64,000 nucleotides of DNA from Psettodes erumei (Eukaryota; Chordata; Actinopteri; Pleuronectiformes; Psettodidae), in the NCBI GenBank assembly GCA_016785225.1, contig JAFBJZ010000850.1:62001-126000 (forward strand), in the 5' to 3' direction. Positions 1 to 12,160 of this stretch are shown here, in pieces. Each line of letters opens with the position of its first letter. Positions within the stretch are counted from its first letter, which is position 1. The notes beneath the pieces are model-generated. The model was not told where the DNA came from. It made no database searches and was given only the letters and a program-made list of their open reading frames with translations. The position numbers and the translations under genes are program-made.

Positions 1-2851
1 TGCAGAATTTGCATGTTTTGCATTTTATGCAGATTCCACGATCTCTCCCAAACCTGACAGCATTAGTAACTGCTTTTTCCGACCACTTGGGGGCAGTGGA
101 GCAAGCTAGTTGATAACTCTTCTCTGTCTGCTATTTTGAGTTTGGCATGCGTTGCCCAGTGGATTTATCGGAGCTTTGGGAACCAACACAGTGATGTTGT
201 AAAACCAAAATAATATGCTCAAGTGCTCTGTTCAACTGAGAGGAGCTGCAAAGTTAGTGAAGATTCAGTGTTGGCTGACACACTGCACAAAGTCATTTGA
301 CCTAGTGGTTATAGATATTGATTTGTGCAGCTTTATCCATACCATAATTTCCATGCACATACAGTATACTGTATTACAGAGGGACGTTTAATGCCAAGGA
401 TTTTGAAAATATTGGCATTGAATATCGTCCAGGTTGTTGCAGAATTGTCTGATACCACTGTCTTGTGATAAGATTGGATCTTATCACAAGTGGATCAATT
501 GTCCCTTGGCACATTACACAATCCGCAGCTCACTCCACATCACCTCACTATGAGCTGCACTCTCATTGGCTCTCAGGCAGTTTCTCTGACTCTCTGACAG
601 CTTTTCCACCTGCTGCTAAAACACTGTTTGCGACTGAATGTGTGATCCAGATGAAGGAAAACGGGCATCAATGCGAAGTGGAAATAAACAGAGCATGCTC
701 TGAGATGGGAATGTGGTAAGATCAGCTGGAGTCAGCCTGCTGGAAATGTAATCCATACAGTGCTATCACATTAGTGAAGACCTATTCCCCCAACTGGGTG
801 GGAACATGATCTCCAAGGCGGACACGTAATCATAGCGGGTGAGAAATGTCATGATCAGATACATCATTGCAAAAGGCAGACTCATGGCTGTCATCGCAGC
901 GGGGTCGAAAAACATCAGAACACGATCAGCATGGGTAACGCTATCAGAGTGAGTAATCAAAGATGTCATCGAGGCGGGGTCTGCTTCCTGCACACTTGTT
1001 TACACTTGATAACCTCCCGGCAATGACTTGAGCCAAAAAGCTGATCTAAGGCTCAGGTTCACATCAGCTGCAACACTGCAGCAGAAAGACACATCACACC
1101 TGCCTCAAACTATAATAGTACAATACAGAGGAACTACGCCACCAGCATAGCATGATTAAAGTTTGAAAGTCTATCAAGTACAGCAACCAGTAACAGTCCA
1201 GGACACACCCACGGGTCCAACACAAACTCCAGCAGTTCCAACACTTGCACAGTGACACTCACTCTGCAGATATCTTTAAATAGCTACAAGTCACCACTTG
1301 CCACATCATTACTCGCTCGCTTCCTGGTTTATTGTGCATCATGTTGCTCTTCTACTGCGCCATGTTTACATCATGCCAGAGGATGCGGCGGCAGACCCAC
1401 ATCCAAAATCATGTCCACTGATGATTTGAAACGGCAACGACGCTGGTATCTCCCATAAAAGTACACTGTATTGATCTAAAATATATATTCAGTCAAAAAG
1501 TATTGTAACTATAATTTGAGAAGTTGATACCAATAAATTCATCAGGTTTGATTGTTGGTTAAAGGGCTAAAAATGTGTGAATATTCTTGGAATTAGCAGA
1601 AATTTTATTTTCAAATTAAGAAAAAGTAAAACACACCTTTAGGTGCAGTGTGTGCTGGTGTGTTCTGACGGGAACAGAAAAGAAAACCATTTAGAAAAAC
1701 AAACCTGGAAGGGAGTGTGGCTGTGCGCTGATTGCATTTCAGAGGAGGGGAATTTCATTTTGTTTCTACACAACTGTGTGTGGGCGTGTGTGTGTGTGTG
1801 TGTGTGAATGACCTACTTTTGTGTCCCAGGCTACGACAGTCGTCGTGTAAAATCTACAAATACAGTACAAGACATGTGGAGGTATCCAGTGAATTGTATT
1901 AAGTGCCTTGTTTGTGCACTTATACATTATGTACCAGATTGAATTCTGCTGCCTGTTTTACACAGTCTGACAGCACGCGGGCAGTTTAAACTGACAGGTT
2001 ATTTGCAGTAAATTGTCAAACAAAAGCAGCTTTGTATAATGACTGAGTCTTGACCAAGAGCCAGCAGGAACAAACAAAGCGAGGGTTGATGTACCTGCAT
2101 TATAATGTTTCAGCATATGCTAACGTACATTTCTACAGAGTCACGTCACTCTCATTCTTCTATGAATTTGTTTTTTAGCAGAAGATTTTCATTTGGCAAC
2201 AACTTCTAATTGTCTCTGTTTGTCCAACAAACTTTACTGCCATTTTTCTTTTCAGTGTCAGGTTGCTGTCATCGAAAGGCAGAACAAATGGGAAAAAAAA
2301 TATTTTTCACGTTTTATGCTCCATGAGTGAGCTAATGACACAGGGGCTCATAAACTCTGAAATCCCACTTAAACCCTGAGGACTTGCTGACAAAACAGAC
2401 ATCACACAACAGATCTTGGATTTCTGTGTTTTTTCTTTATAGTTCTTGGGCTCCAAAATTCTAGGCAAAGCTCGCCATCAACTTACTCTAACCCCAAACT
2501 TAAGGAATAAACAGGGTTCGGTGTTAAAAAGTGTTAAAATCCTGACAGGTTTTGAAATCGACAGAAAGGAGAAATTTACTCTAAAGCCTTCTACCTACAC
2601 GCTTGTAGCTCAGTGCATTTGGTTCCATGATATTAGTAAAACTGTCGCTCCCAGGTCAGACAGACGCTTTGCAAAAACACAACACCAAAACAGCCCTCTG
2701 CTTTGTGCCATGATAAACAATACTCCCCCTCTCTGTCACTACATTCTGCTAAACTCCTCAGATCTGAGGCCATGGCGCTAAAATTTTAACATGCAGGACA
2801 AAGCCGAGCACCCTGCAGATGGCCGGTGACAATCAGAAGGTTTTATCTCAC
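1..2851 (-). other. hecw1: intron of hecw1 (partial)
   Basis: No exon for the first WW domain (which should contain PPNWEARIDSHGR) was found in either orientation, so this is taken as intron. It holds a TG microsatellite near 1786-1806 and a short unexplained open frame at 766-993. Nothing else is recognisable. Confidence 0.75.
1786..1806. repeat. (TG)n microsatellite
   Basis: About ten TG units, preceded by a further interrupted TG stretch. Confidence 0.9.
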
Positions 2852-3419
2852 CGGTGCTGTTCCTGTCGCTGGGCCCGGCCACAGCTGGTTCCCCCTGTTC
2901 TCCCCTCCTGGCCTCCTTCCACCTCCCCGTCCTCCTCTCTCCTCCTGTCCCGCCCGTCTCCTGGCCCTCCGGCACGATGCCAGCATCGGGCACCGACTCA
3001 AAGGCGCTCTCCTCATCTTCATCTTCATCCTGGGAGGAGAACACGGTGCTGCCAGAGAGCCTGTTGCTGTCCACCGAGGACAGGCGGGTGTGGCTGCAGA
3101 AGCGGCTCCTCCCCTCGTAGCCAGAGTTGCTGTAGCATGATGTGCTGTAGCAGGAAGTGCTGTAGCAGGAGGTGCTGTAGCAGGACGTGTCGCAGAACTC
3201 GCACTCGTTTTCACCCGGAGGCCTGTGGGTGCTCCCACCGACCCTCCTTCCGTTACCGGAGTCCCCCTCTTCGCTCTCCAAGCAGGAGGGAGAGATCCTC
3301 CTGATGGGTGCGTGTCCTCCTCCTTCACCTTCCAGGAGCTGGTTAAGCTCAGACAGGCGTTCAATGGAGAGGCTGCGGGGCAGAGACCGGCGGCAGCAGG
3401 GACCTGGACACTCTGGGAC
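2852..3419 (-). CDS. hecw1: hecw1 exon 10: Cys/Tyr repeat region before the WW domains
   Basis: Acceptor ATATCTGCAG, donor ACCG|gtgaga; 568 bp, phase 0 in and phase 1 out, residues about 681-869. It begins VPECPGPCCRRSLPRSLSIE, continues RLSELNQLLEGEG, then CEFCD followed by four copies of TSCYS (about 758-777), then RFCSHTRLSSVDSN, STVFSSQDEDEDEESAFES and AGPSDRNST. Human HECW1 has a similar SCYS array followed by FASHTRFSSVDS and STVFSSQ, so the frame is secure. Overlapping antisense and shifted open frames here come from GC-rich third positions and are not separate genes. The next exon (WW1) is outside the window. The acceptor was chosen because it alone joins in frame. Confidence 0.92.
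3126..3185 (-). repeat. hecw1: 15-bp coding tandem repeat (TSCYS x4)
   Basis: Four near-identical 15-base units on the minus strand encode Thr-Ser-Cys-Tyr-Ser in hecw1 exon 10. The array keeps the reading frame and corresponds to the longer SCYS-type array of human HECW1. Unit number may vary between individuals or copies. Confidence 0.9.
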
Positions 3420-3921
3420 CTGCAGATATATGCGGAGGCAAATATTTAAAGGACATTTTTTGTGTCAAAAACATTGACTGAAGTAAAATACGGATCACAT
3501 GCATACAGTATACTCTGTGGCATCATTTAGATATTTGGAAGTTGAGATTGACATCGTCCTCTTTCTCTCTTACTAAATTCCTTTATTCTTACCATGTTGC
3601 TATGATGGGCCATTAAAACAGGCCTAATCCTGCAGATTCTTGTGATAATATGTGTTTTTCGACCCACTATTGCTCAGTAAATTCAGGGATCAGTTTTAAA
3701 TGATAAAAAATGTATGTCTTTTTAAAAAAAAAATCAGGTCATGCAGTAATTTTTCCAGTGAGTTACAAAAAGGTAAAAAAAATTTAAAATTCAGCTTTGT
3801 GTATTTGCAGTACAGTAATTGTGTCAGTTTTAGGCCACTGTAGCTTTAAGAGATCTTTGATATGGGGGTGCGAACTGAAAACCCATGTGAACTCTATTTA
3901 CAAGTCCATCAGTGGCTGTAC
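3420..3921 (-). other. hecw1: hecw1 intron 9-10 (502 bp)
   Basis: AT-rich, with short A/T runs and many stops. Donor gtacag, acceptor atctgcag. No other feature seen. Confidence 0.88.
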
Positions 3922-4919
3922 CTGAGACGGAGACTGGGTCGTATCCTCCTCTTCCTCATCCTCCTGCCCCTCCTCCTCTCTGTCTTTGGAGGTTTTGAGT
4001 ATTGGTGATGTGGACGTGGTGTCACGAGTGGTACTGGTATTCTCTCCCTCCCCGGCCTCCTCCTCCTCCTGGCTGGGGGGCCTGTGTTGGGCCGAGGGGA
4101 GACTGTGAAGGAGGTGGTGAATCCGGATGTAGTGGGATCGCGGCGTCTCTGGCTCGCCGCAGGCTGAGGCGATCACCGTCTCCAGCTCCGACACCGGCAG
4201 CGAGCAGGGGCGGTTTTTGCGGCGTGAGGGGGCGTGGGAGTTGTAGTTTGAGAAGAGGGACTGGCAAGTGCAGGGGGCGCAGTTTCTCTCTCCTCCCTCT
4301 GTCACCTCTGGTGGGGCTCCTTCAGCTGGTTCTGCAGGAGCCTCTTGGGTTGTGCTGTTTTCCTCTGTGGGAGCCTCTGCAGTTGTGGCCCCATCATCTG
4401 CTGTTACTGCTGCATGATTGTCAGAGTCTGGCTTTGGCTGCGTTTCCTGCTCAACCTCCGTGTCTCCTTCTGTTACCTCCTCAACCTGAGGAGCAGTCTC
4501 TTCCCCCGGCTCCTCCTCTCCTCCCTCCTCTGTTCCTCCCTCTTCCCCTCCCACTCCGCTGCTCTCCTCCTGCTGCTGAGCTGAGGCTCCCTCCTCCTCC
4601 TGCTCCACCTGGGGCACAGTAGACGGGGGCTCCTCCCTCACTGTGCTCTCCTCCTCCACGGTACCACTCTCCCCACCTGGCAACGCCTCAACACCGTTCT
4701 CAGCAGGAGGCCGGACCTCCTCGGGTGTGGAAGCCTCAACTTCGGAAGCTGGAGGCGCAGCGGTCTCAGGATCAGGAGGGGCGTCCAGGGGGAGGTCAGG
4801 CATGTCGGGTCCCACGCTCAGTGTGTCGTCATCAGGTGCATCAGCAGCATGATTGACTTCTGCCTCATTTCCCCCCTCAGGACAGGCTGGCTCTATGACC
4901 AGGGAGACCTCCTCATCAT
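3922..4919 (-). CDS. hecw1: hecw1 large exon 9: acidic Glu/Ser-rich linker
   Basis: Acceptor TTTTCTTAG, donor TCTCAG|gtacag; 998 bp, phase 1 in and phase 0 out, residues about 348-680. It starts DDEEVSLVIEP (human DDEEISLSTEP). A long low-complexity part rich in Glu, Gly, Pro and Thr follows (about 400-560) and looks disordered. Near residues 583-625 a conserved island, RPCSLPVSELETVIASACG then ETPRSHYIRIHHLLHS, is almost the same as human HECW1 and marks the paralogue. A second acidic stretch (EEEGQEDEEEED) ends the exon. The open frame runs 22 bases past the donor (LMDL and then TAA at 3898-3900), so retention of the next intron would truncate the protein. Confidence 0.94.
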
Positions 4920-5269
4920 CTAAGAAAAGAACAAATATGCAACAAGAACAAACACATGTTTCCATCAGTGTCCATTACTCCCTCACTTTTGACATTGCTT
5001 TTAAAGTGGATTGTGTGTGAAACTGTCTATCTTATCCAGTTCACACTGCATGGTTACATTGAAGAGATCTTTAATCACCAGCCAACAAATATCAAACAAA
5101 TTTCATGAGCAGTATGAGAAAGACAGCACGGATTAGTAAGAGTTCCATTTCCATCCAGCTGATGAGTCAAGAGACAAACGTGTGAATTTCTTTTATGGCC
5201 AAGAAGAGTCAGCAGGATGGACAATGTGTCTGTCCATGCTGCTTGATGGTATGATGCCTAATAATGTAC
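4920..5269 (-). other. hecw1: hecw1 intron 8-9 (350 bp)
   Basis: Donor gtacat, acceptor tttcttag. No feature seen inside. Confidence 0.9.
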
Positions 5270-5370
5270 CTGGGTGAATAGAGGAGGTCAGCTCAAAGCG
5301 GAACTGCAGCTGGCCACAGACATGATCTGTTGGCAACCTCCGACCCAGGGAATAACTCACAACCCGATCC
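5270..5370 (-). CDS. hecw1: hecw1 coding exon 8: end of C2 domain
   Basis: Acceptor GTCTGCAG, donor CCCAG|gtacat; 101 bp, phase 2 in and phase 1 out. It encodes GDRVVSYSLGRRLPTDHVCG, then QLQFRFELTSSIHP, residues about 314-347. Human HECW1 reads DRVVSYTLGRRLPTDHVSGQ. The final strand (GQLQFRFELTSS) closes the C2 fold. Confidence 0.96.
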
Positions 5371-5732
5371 CTGCAGACAAAGGACAGAGACAGATGGAGG
5401 GAGGAGGGCCAGAGGCAAAATATTGATTGTAAATGCAGATGTTGCTCTGATAATATTGATTCCGACACACAGTCAAGACAATGCAGATATGTACAGATAA
5501 GATAATGAAATCATAGCTAAAATCAGATAGCAAAATGGGATTTAAAGTCGCTACAGCCACCTACATCCTTTATCTCATCCACTGTCCATGTGGGCCAGTG
5601 TACCTGGATTCAGCTCTGAAGGCTGGAATCACCGAGCACAAGAACAATGTTTGGAGAGATGAAGAACCCAATCCTGCTGCTCCAAACAGCAAAACCTTCA
5701 GCACGAATGTGTAAGGTGTGAATGTGTTTTAC
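5371..5732 (-). other. hecw1: hecw1 intron 7-8 (362 bp)
   Basis: Donor gtaaaa, acceptor gtctgcag. No feature seen inside. Confidence 0.9.
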
Positions 5733-5875
5733 CCGATGGCATGCTTTTCCAGGAGCCTCTGGACGGGAACAGAGAGCTTCCCCAGGAAACGCTTGATGAT
5801 TGGCCGACTCTTGGCAAACTTGTCCTTCACCTCGATCTCCAGGACGTCGGTGGGCAGAGACACAAAGTTAAACCG
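5733..5875 (-). CDS. hecw1: hecw1 coding exon 7: C2 domain core
   Basis: Acceptor TTTGTCCAG, donor ATCGG|gtaaaa; 143 bp entered in phase 0 and left in phase 2. It encodes about residues 267-313, RFNFVSLPTDVLEIEVKDKF, then AKSRPIIKRFLGKLSVPVQ and RLLEKHAI. It is nearly identical to human HECW1 (FSFVSLPTDVLEIEVKDKFA). The segment VLEIEVKDKF carries the later C2 strands and loop. Confidence 0.96.
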
Positions 5876-7139
5876 CTGGACAAACAAAGAGACACAGAGG
5901 AGAACGCAGGTTAAGGATTAGAGCACTGTTCAATGTGATGGGATTAGGTCGATGTTTGATTTTTGTCTGCGTACCTGGAAAACATTCAATCAGCGTTTGA
6001 CAAAATAATCTAATGTCTTTGCCTGGACACGAACGTTTGCACAAAATTTCCTAGCAATTTTGTTTAGATATTTCGGCCTGGACCAAAGTACCGTGGCCGC
6101 CCCTCACAGCTATGTCTTAAAAAAAACATTTCCTCTCAGTTTATGAGCACTGTAGGTGTCATGTCTCCACAGTGATAAGGTGTTAAACTGGGATTGAACT
6201 GGGTGAGCGCAGACAGACTTTCCTCCCTCAGCAGATGAATGTGAAAACAAACTGCACATACAGCATACTCCACAGTAAGGCTCAAACATCACAGTGAAGT
6301 AACTCGAAGCAAAAACGTGTGTTCCCCTAAACTGTCATTCGAAAAAAATATCAAAACACTGCTAAATTCCATCCTTGTGCAAGGTATACAAACAAATTAA
6401 TGTCATTGGAAATCTCTTTTGGTTTTTGAAGTCTTAACTGGGGAATCCACCAAAAAACTCTGAAAACTCTGAGTAGCACCTTCACGTCTCTCTTCTCACT
6501 CAGTTGCTCTTTTAGTGACGCCACTTTATTATGCTGGAATGAAATATATTTCCAGAGCTTTTTACCCATTTAATTTAGAGCTCTTTTTTCTCTGAGCCAA
6601 TTAGAGACATATGAGGTTTTAGTTTGGATGAAATAAATAATCTCCCTCTCCCAGTCCCCATCCCTCTCTCTCTCTCTGTCGCTCTCAGCGGGGGTCTGAT
6701 CCCTGTCCAAGCTTCTTAAATGTTGCTTCAGAGCCCAGGATTTAACAGTCCAAATCCTCAAAAGCTTTGTCCATACCTACCAAAATAAAATTCAGAGGGG
6801 AAAAACTGAGTGGAGCTTGAAAAGCCCTTGAGGCAAGCTTCTACATTAATGTCATCAAATGAGTGAGCATAAATATAGGCTATTAGTAGCTTTAATTCTA
6901 AAATATATTGTCCATTAAAAGTGACTTTTTTACTGTATGTCTCAACACAGAGATCTCCTCACCATCATCTCTCCTTCGTGTCTGCTCTCAGTGTTGCCCT
7001 GCATTCAGTCCTCAGCACAGTCTGCTTTGATAAGCGAGCAGCTGCATGTTTAGACTGGTTTACACATTATACCCTGCCACCAAAGGTGAAAAGAGAATTC
7101 TATGTCCACGTATCCACAGTGGTTTGAGGCTGTGTTACA

Positions 7140-7540
7140 GGTTTCAAGATATGGGACCCATATGGAGACAGGAAGGGCAGGCAGGGAGGTGCAGTGAGGG
7201 GATTTTTTTCACAGACAAACAGCTGCAAAGTCTAAAATGTGAAAGGACAAAAGGCAAATGCAAAAGGCGAGAACCAAACCTCACTCAACTAAAGAAACCG
7301 AGGAAATCCAAACCACAAAAAATACAGAAACACTCAGGAGAACCCAAAACTGGGTGTACATGGGGAGATAAACAGGGAAAATGTTGAAGAACATGGGGGA
7401 CTAGCTGAACATGACACACCAACAAGAGACAAAGACATATATACAGAAGGGGGCAAGGGATAATGGGGCACAGGTGGAACACAATAAGGCGGGGCAGCCA
7501 ATCACAAGACAAATACAGGAAGTAAAGTAAACCTGGAGAC
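7140..7540. repeat. degenerate interspersed repeat, LTR-like
   Basis: Purine-rich plus-strand sequence of a kind common in teleost genomes. It includes a core near 7469-7505 (GGGCACAGGTGGAACA followed by AATCACAA) that recurs at about 36167-36205. I think it derives from an LTR or a non-autonomous element; the family is not identified and the ends are uncertain. Confidence 0.4.
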
Positions 7541-10500
7541 CCACTAAGGAAACAACAGTGACTCCAAAGTGCTGTGTACAATTCACACAACAATTGTGTA
7601 TACCCCAATGCCCCCCATAAAGCACTTAATCAGCCAATAAGAGGCTTCCAAAGGTTACGCATCAGAGCTGTATCACAGCAATCATCAAAGTTCATGATGA
7701 CTCTTTTTCTTTAATATGTTCAATATCAGTCAATTTCCATGTCTTTCTGTTGAGAAGTCTATATCATTATTATTATATATCAATAATATTCTCAGCACTG
7801 ATGCTGCAAGAACCTTTATAAAAATGGATTTTTATAGCATCATGAATGTGTAAACATCTGAGAATGGTGCTCTGGGGGACCTCTGTGGAACAGTTCTTTA
7901 CAGCACCAGAAGGATGCTGCTGTGGCACAGAACAAGCCTGGAGCGGACGTCCCAATATGGCGCTGATATAAAACGACAAGGTCTTTGCTCAGGTTTGTGT
8001 AAAGACCTCAGGGTGCTTCTACGAACCGAAAAATCTCCTACTCTTCTGGTTTATCATTCTAATTTAGCAATTCTATCATGTTGGGCTGAGCAGTATTTTT
8101 TTTGTTAATATTCACAGTGCACAGTCAGTGAAGTGTATTGTTTAAACACGACACAACAACATAAGTCTTAATTTAATAGTATGTACAGTAAATATGAATT
8201 TTGTTCTACCATGTGCCTACATTCAGCATTTAATTCTATGGTTGCAGGCTAACTATCATTGAGCTAACTGTAACTTACTTTATCTACAGTTGAAGACCCT
8301 ATTAATATTCAGTGTAATTTGTGATTTTCAATCCCAATTCTGGAGAGCAGGTGAAGAAAAAAGGAAATAAAACAGGGCAGGGATAAGGAGCGAACTAAGC
8401 AGGGGAGAGCACGGAAACGTTCGGAGTGCATTTGTTTGCATGAGATGAGATGAAATGACACTGGGGTGCTGAGAAGGTAGAAAAAGAGTGAATAATTTAC
8501 AAGATGAGCCAGAAGGAAGCAGGCAGAGCAAAAGTGTGTGTTTGTTAGTGGAGGATATGGGACACACAAGAGGGGGAGACTGTAAAGGAGAGACAGATAA
8601 AAGAGAAGATGTCTGTTGCAGTTGGGGAGAAGAGGTATGAAGAGAGAAAAGGATGGGATGAGCTGAGGAGAAACAGGAGGATCAGGGGAAGTTGGGCCTG
8701 TATTTATCACATGAAAGCGGTGAGATTTAGTCTGAAGAACGCAGCATGGCATGGAGGAATAAATGGAGTAACAAAGCTCTTGCTAAAATTTCAAAAGCAA
8801 CGAACCATGAGATGAATCCTGTTTGCTCGGAACAAAAACATCCAGTGAGACAAAAGGTTCAAAGCAAAACGCCATCAACACAGATGTGCTGACATGAATC
8901 CTGGACAAAGAGCCATCAGAAGCAGCCAAGATATTCTGAAATTCACTGTATGAGTCTAGGTCCAAAAATCCTGGATCCTATACCCCATGACCCCAGTTTG
9001 TAATGTAGCCTATCCGTTAAAAATGTCCAAAACATTAACAAATCTTTATATTTTTTCTATTTAGAGTATTCTTTGTGTGCACCAATTCCCCGAGTCAAAT
9101 TCCTTGTATGTGACAAATACTTGGCAATAGAGATATTATTGAGTGAGCGATACAAAGCAGTAAATTCAATAGTCAGTCACCACAGCTGCAGCAGCTGCCA
9201 TCTGCATCATTACGTGGTGCACATACAGCAAGCCCGCTTCTCTACTGGGGCCCAGCATCATTATCGCTGCACTGCTGTAACTTGCCAAGGCGGAGTCTGC
9301 TGTGATAAAAGATAAAAGTCTCTCACACCCAGACAGATAAATGATGGAAACTTCATTTCAGAACCGCACACTATGCATACGTCAGGTATGACCTACAGAG
9401 CAGCAGGTGACGAGAAACAGTGTCGGTTTGTACGCCTCTCTCTACATGAAAGCCATTGATCGCCCCCAAATACTGTTGCACTCTATGAATATTTATAATC
9501 ATCTAGCTGAACTAGACCAATATTCACACACTATGTACAATTTCCTCAAACACTTGTACTGATTCTGATTCAGATCCTTGATCATCACCTTTGAGACTAA
9601 AGATCAAAGCAGTCTTGAGATTACATTGTCAGATTTAGGATGAAGGTCAGTGTGGGGTCATTTTACTGAGTGAGAAATACAAAAAGGCAAAAGTTTGGGT
9701 TGGGGCCAAGATAACTGCATGCATAAATAATCAAGTGTGTGATGGCTGGATTCCGTTTAGCTGCCTCAGTTTCAGGGTCCTGGTATTGTGCGTGCTGGCT
9801 CACTGTCACAAGGTCACGTCTTGCTGGGACACTTGAACCGGACAGAGGCGTAACGTTTTAACATAACACCTGCTCTTTTCCTGTAATGACAGGTCAAAAC
9901 GTCTGCTGTGAAAAAGATTGATTTAAACATCACAGTCAACAATCACTCAATCCATCAAACCCTATCAGACACAGTGATCTAACATACTGACAGAGGATAA
10001 ATATAACCCTACATTAATTATTCAGAAAGTGCTCTACTCTGTCAAACAAACTTTCCAGCACTGCATGTTTTCCAGCGATCGGTTCTCGTCATGGCACATT
10101 TCGTTGGTGCTATAATATTTCATCATTTTATGTTATTATATAATGATTCGGAATAGTCTCTCAAATCTGCAAAGCAGTGGACTGCAGGATGGCTGCTGAC
10201 TGAGCTGGCGTGTTATGGAGACCCATTAGAGTTAGGCTATACAGTGCATTACTGCCAAGCGAGCTGCGTTCCCACTCAACACGGGAGCAGTTTGGATGAG
10301 GAGAGTGGCTTTGAGCTGAGCAGATGCTGCCAAGAGGGACGCTGCATTAAATCAGCGTATGGAGCCTCCTAAGGGACGCGATAAAAGGTAGAGATTGTGC
10401 TGTAAGACACACACTGCAGTCAGACAGCTCAACGTTATGCACAAAGCACTGTATGATTCCCAGTCTTTTTATGTTCGAACTTGTTCATTGCTTCCATCTC

Positions 10501-12113
10501 TCATCTGTAATTGGTTTGTCCAATTCCATGTTTTTTTCCTAAAACCTTTTTAACCACAAATGCCAAATAACCAAACAGGTCACCAATGATTTTGTTCACT
10601 TGCGCCTTCATACTATACACTAAACATTAAAAGGAAGTCCAGCAGATCCTCAGAAACTCTGGTCCATCAAGCAAAGTAAAGGGGATTTATCTGAGCCCAA
10701 GGTTGTGCATAAACCCAGGTCACGTACAGCAGTACTCTTAACTTAGGTTTTAAGCATGTCTGCAAGGCTCAGACCAGGTTCCTTAAAATAAAAGCTTTTT
10801 CTCTAGCTTCACAAACTGACTATAAAGTTGTATCCACATTTTGTGTTTTACAGTAAAAGAAAGTGGAGAGAAAAACAGTTTTATACCTCCAAAAAACCCT
10901 ATTATTATTTTCCCTTTTTTATACTCAAAAAAATCTTTTGACCAACATTAAATCTATTTGCTATGTATGACAGAAAACAGTAAACAAGCTCATTAGAATT
11001 CCCCTAAACCCATAGCGGCATCTTAAAGCAATTTATTTTAAATGCATATTTTCAATATTGTGGATATTTGTCATTAGAACAAGATAAGATAGCTCTGATT
11101 TTTTTCTAAAAAAAAGAGGGATGGATATGGTTTAATATTATGTAAAACATGTTCATGACAGGATTGCTGATGAAGTGGCCAGACATGTATGTTTTTCCAA
11201 GAAAAAGTCCCAGATGAGAAAATCAATTGGCTGATCTCGTTTTCCACTAAGCAAATATGATTTTCATGGATTACATTGATCCTCTTAATTGACTAATGAA
11301 ATCAAAGAAGGACCCAGTCTTCCTTTGTCTGTGTTCTGTAGGCTACTGTACTGGGTTTCTATTTCTATTAATCTAAAATATGAATTTCTGGACATTTTTT
11401 TCCTTCAAAAACACTCCAAATAACAATTCAATTATAAGAGATAAAGCTGTGAATGTCATTGCAATTTTGGTGTTCGTTTAATGTACATAATACATTTTCT
11501 TTTACACATATTTCTTAACCAACATTTTAGCTGCTCATCTCAAGCTCAGTGCAGAATGTCACTGAGGTTCTGCTGTGTTACAGCAGATCAGAGTGACACA
11601 GACACTGTTTGTGTCAGAGCTACTACAACACCTGTGACCACAGTAACTCTATATATTAAATATGGCAACTGCTGTAATGTCACAGTGCTTGGAAGACATT
11701 AACATTTTTGAGTTGCAATTGATGGCAAAATGTCATAAAGGAAAACTAGGCTGAAAGTGAATATTATCAAATGACTAAAGATCAAAACTAAATCAGGTGC
11801 CAAAAATTCTGCCAGGTTATTCTGTGGCTGAAAGACTAAAATAAACACACCCTGTTCATCCAGACTTTTAAGATTTCTAACCTTCATCCTCCTGGGTATT
11901 TTGTTCAAAGTCACACAGTTCTTTTTGCGCAGTAGCAGCAAGTGACTTCTATCAGGTTGTAGACAGTTTACAGAGGACTGCATTTGGCAGGTACACCCAA
12001 GGACACACATGCCAAGGGAAATAATATGGATACAGATAATGCAGTTTATGCAATTTAAATGCCCAAATATAGCACAGAAATCTTCAGGGAGTTTGTTAGA
12101 CAAGGTGTATGGC

Positions 12114-12115
<2 letters not shown>

Positions 12116-12157
<42 letters not shown>
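12116..12157. repeat. (TG)21 microsatellite next to a hecw1 splice donor
   Basis: Twenty-one TG units on the plus strand, read as CA repeats in the hecw1 pre-mRNA. They start four bases inside the intron after exon 6. Confidence 0.97.
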
Positions 12158-12158
<1 letters not shown>

Positions 12159-12160
12159 AC

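Larger units (their letters stand above)
5876..12160 (-). other. hecw1: hecw1 intron 6-7 (about 6.3 kb)
   Basis: Bounded by the weak donor gtgcac at 12160 and the acceptor tttgtccag at 5876. It contains the CA/TG tract beside its donor, an LTR-like repeat at 7140-7540 and a purine-rich stretch at about 8340-8700. No coding match was seen; the small open frames are unconvincing. Confidence 0.85.

Noticed and set aside
2819..3364. Long plus-strand and shifted minus-strand open frames over hecw1 exon 10
   Set aside because: They are shadows of a GC-rich exon. Only the minus frame encoding TSCYS and STVFSSQDE matches a known protein and fits the splice phases.
4002..4852. Plus-strand open frames of 69-206 codons opposite exon 9
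   Set aside because: Antisense of the Glu-rich coding exon gives Leu/Pro-rich frames by composition alone.
11699..12160. C-terminal part of a 215-codon minus-strand frame
   Set aside because: It is read-through of exon 6 across the donor into CA repeats, giving His-Thr repeats and then unmatched sequence.
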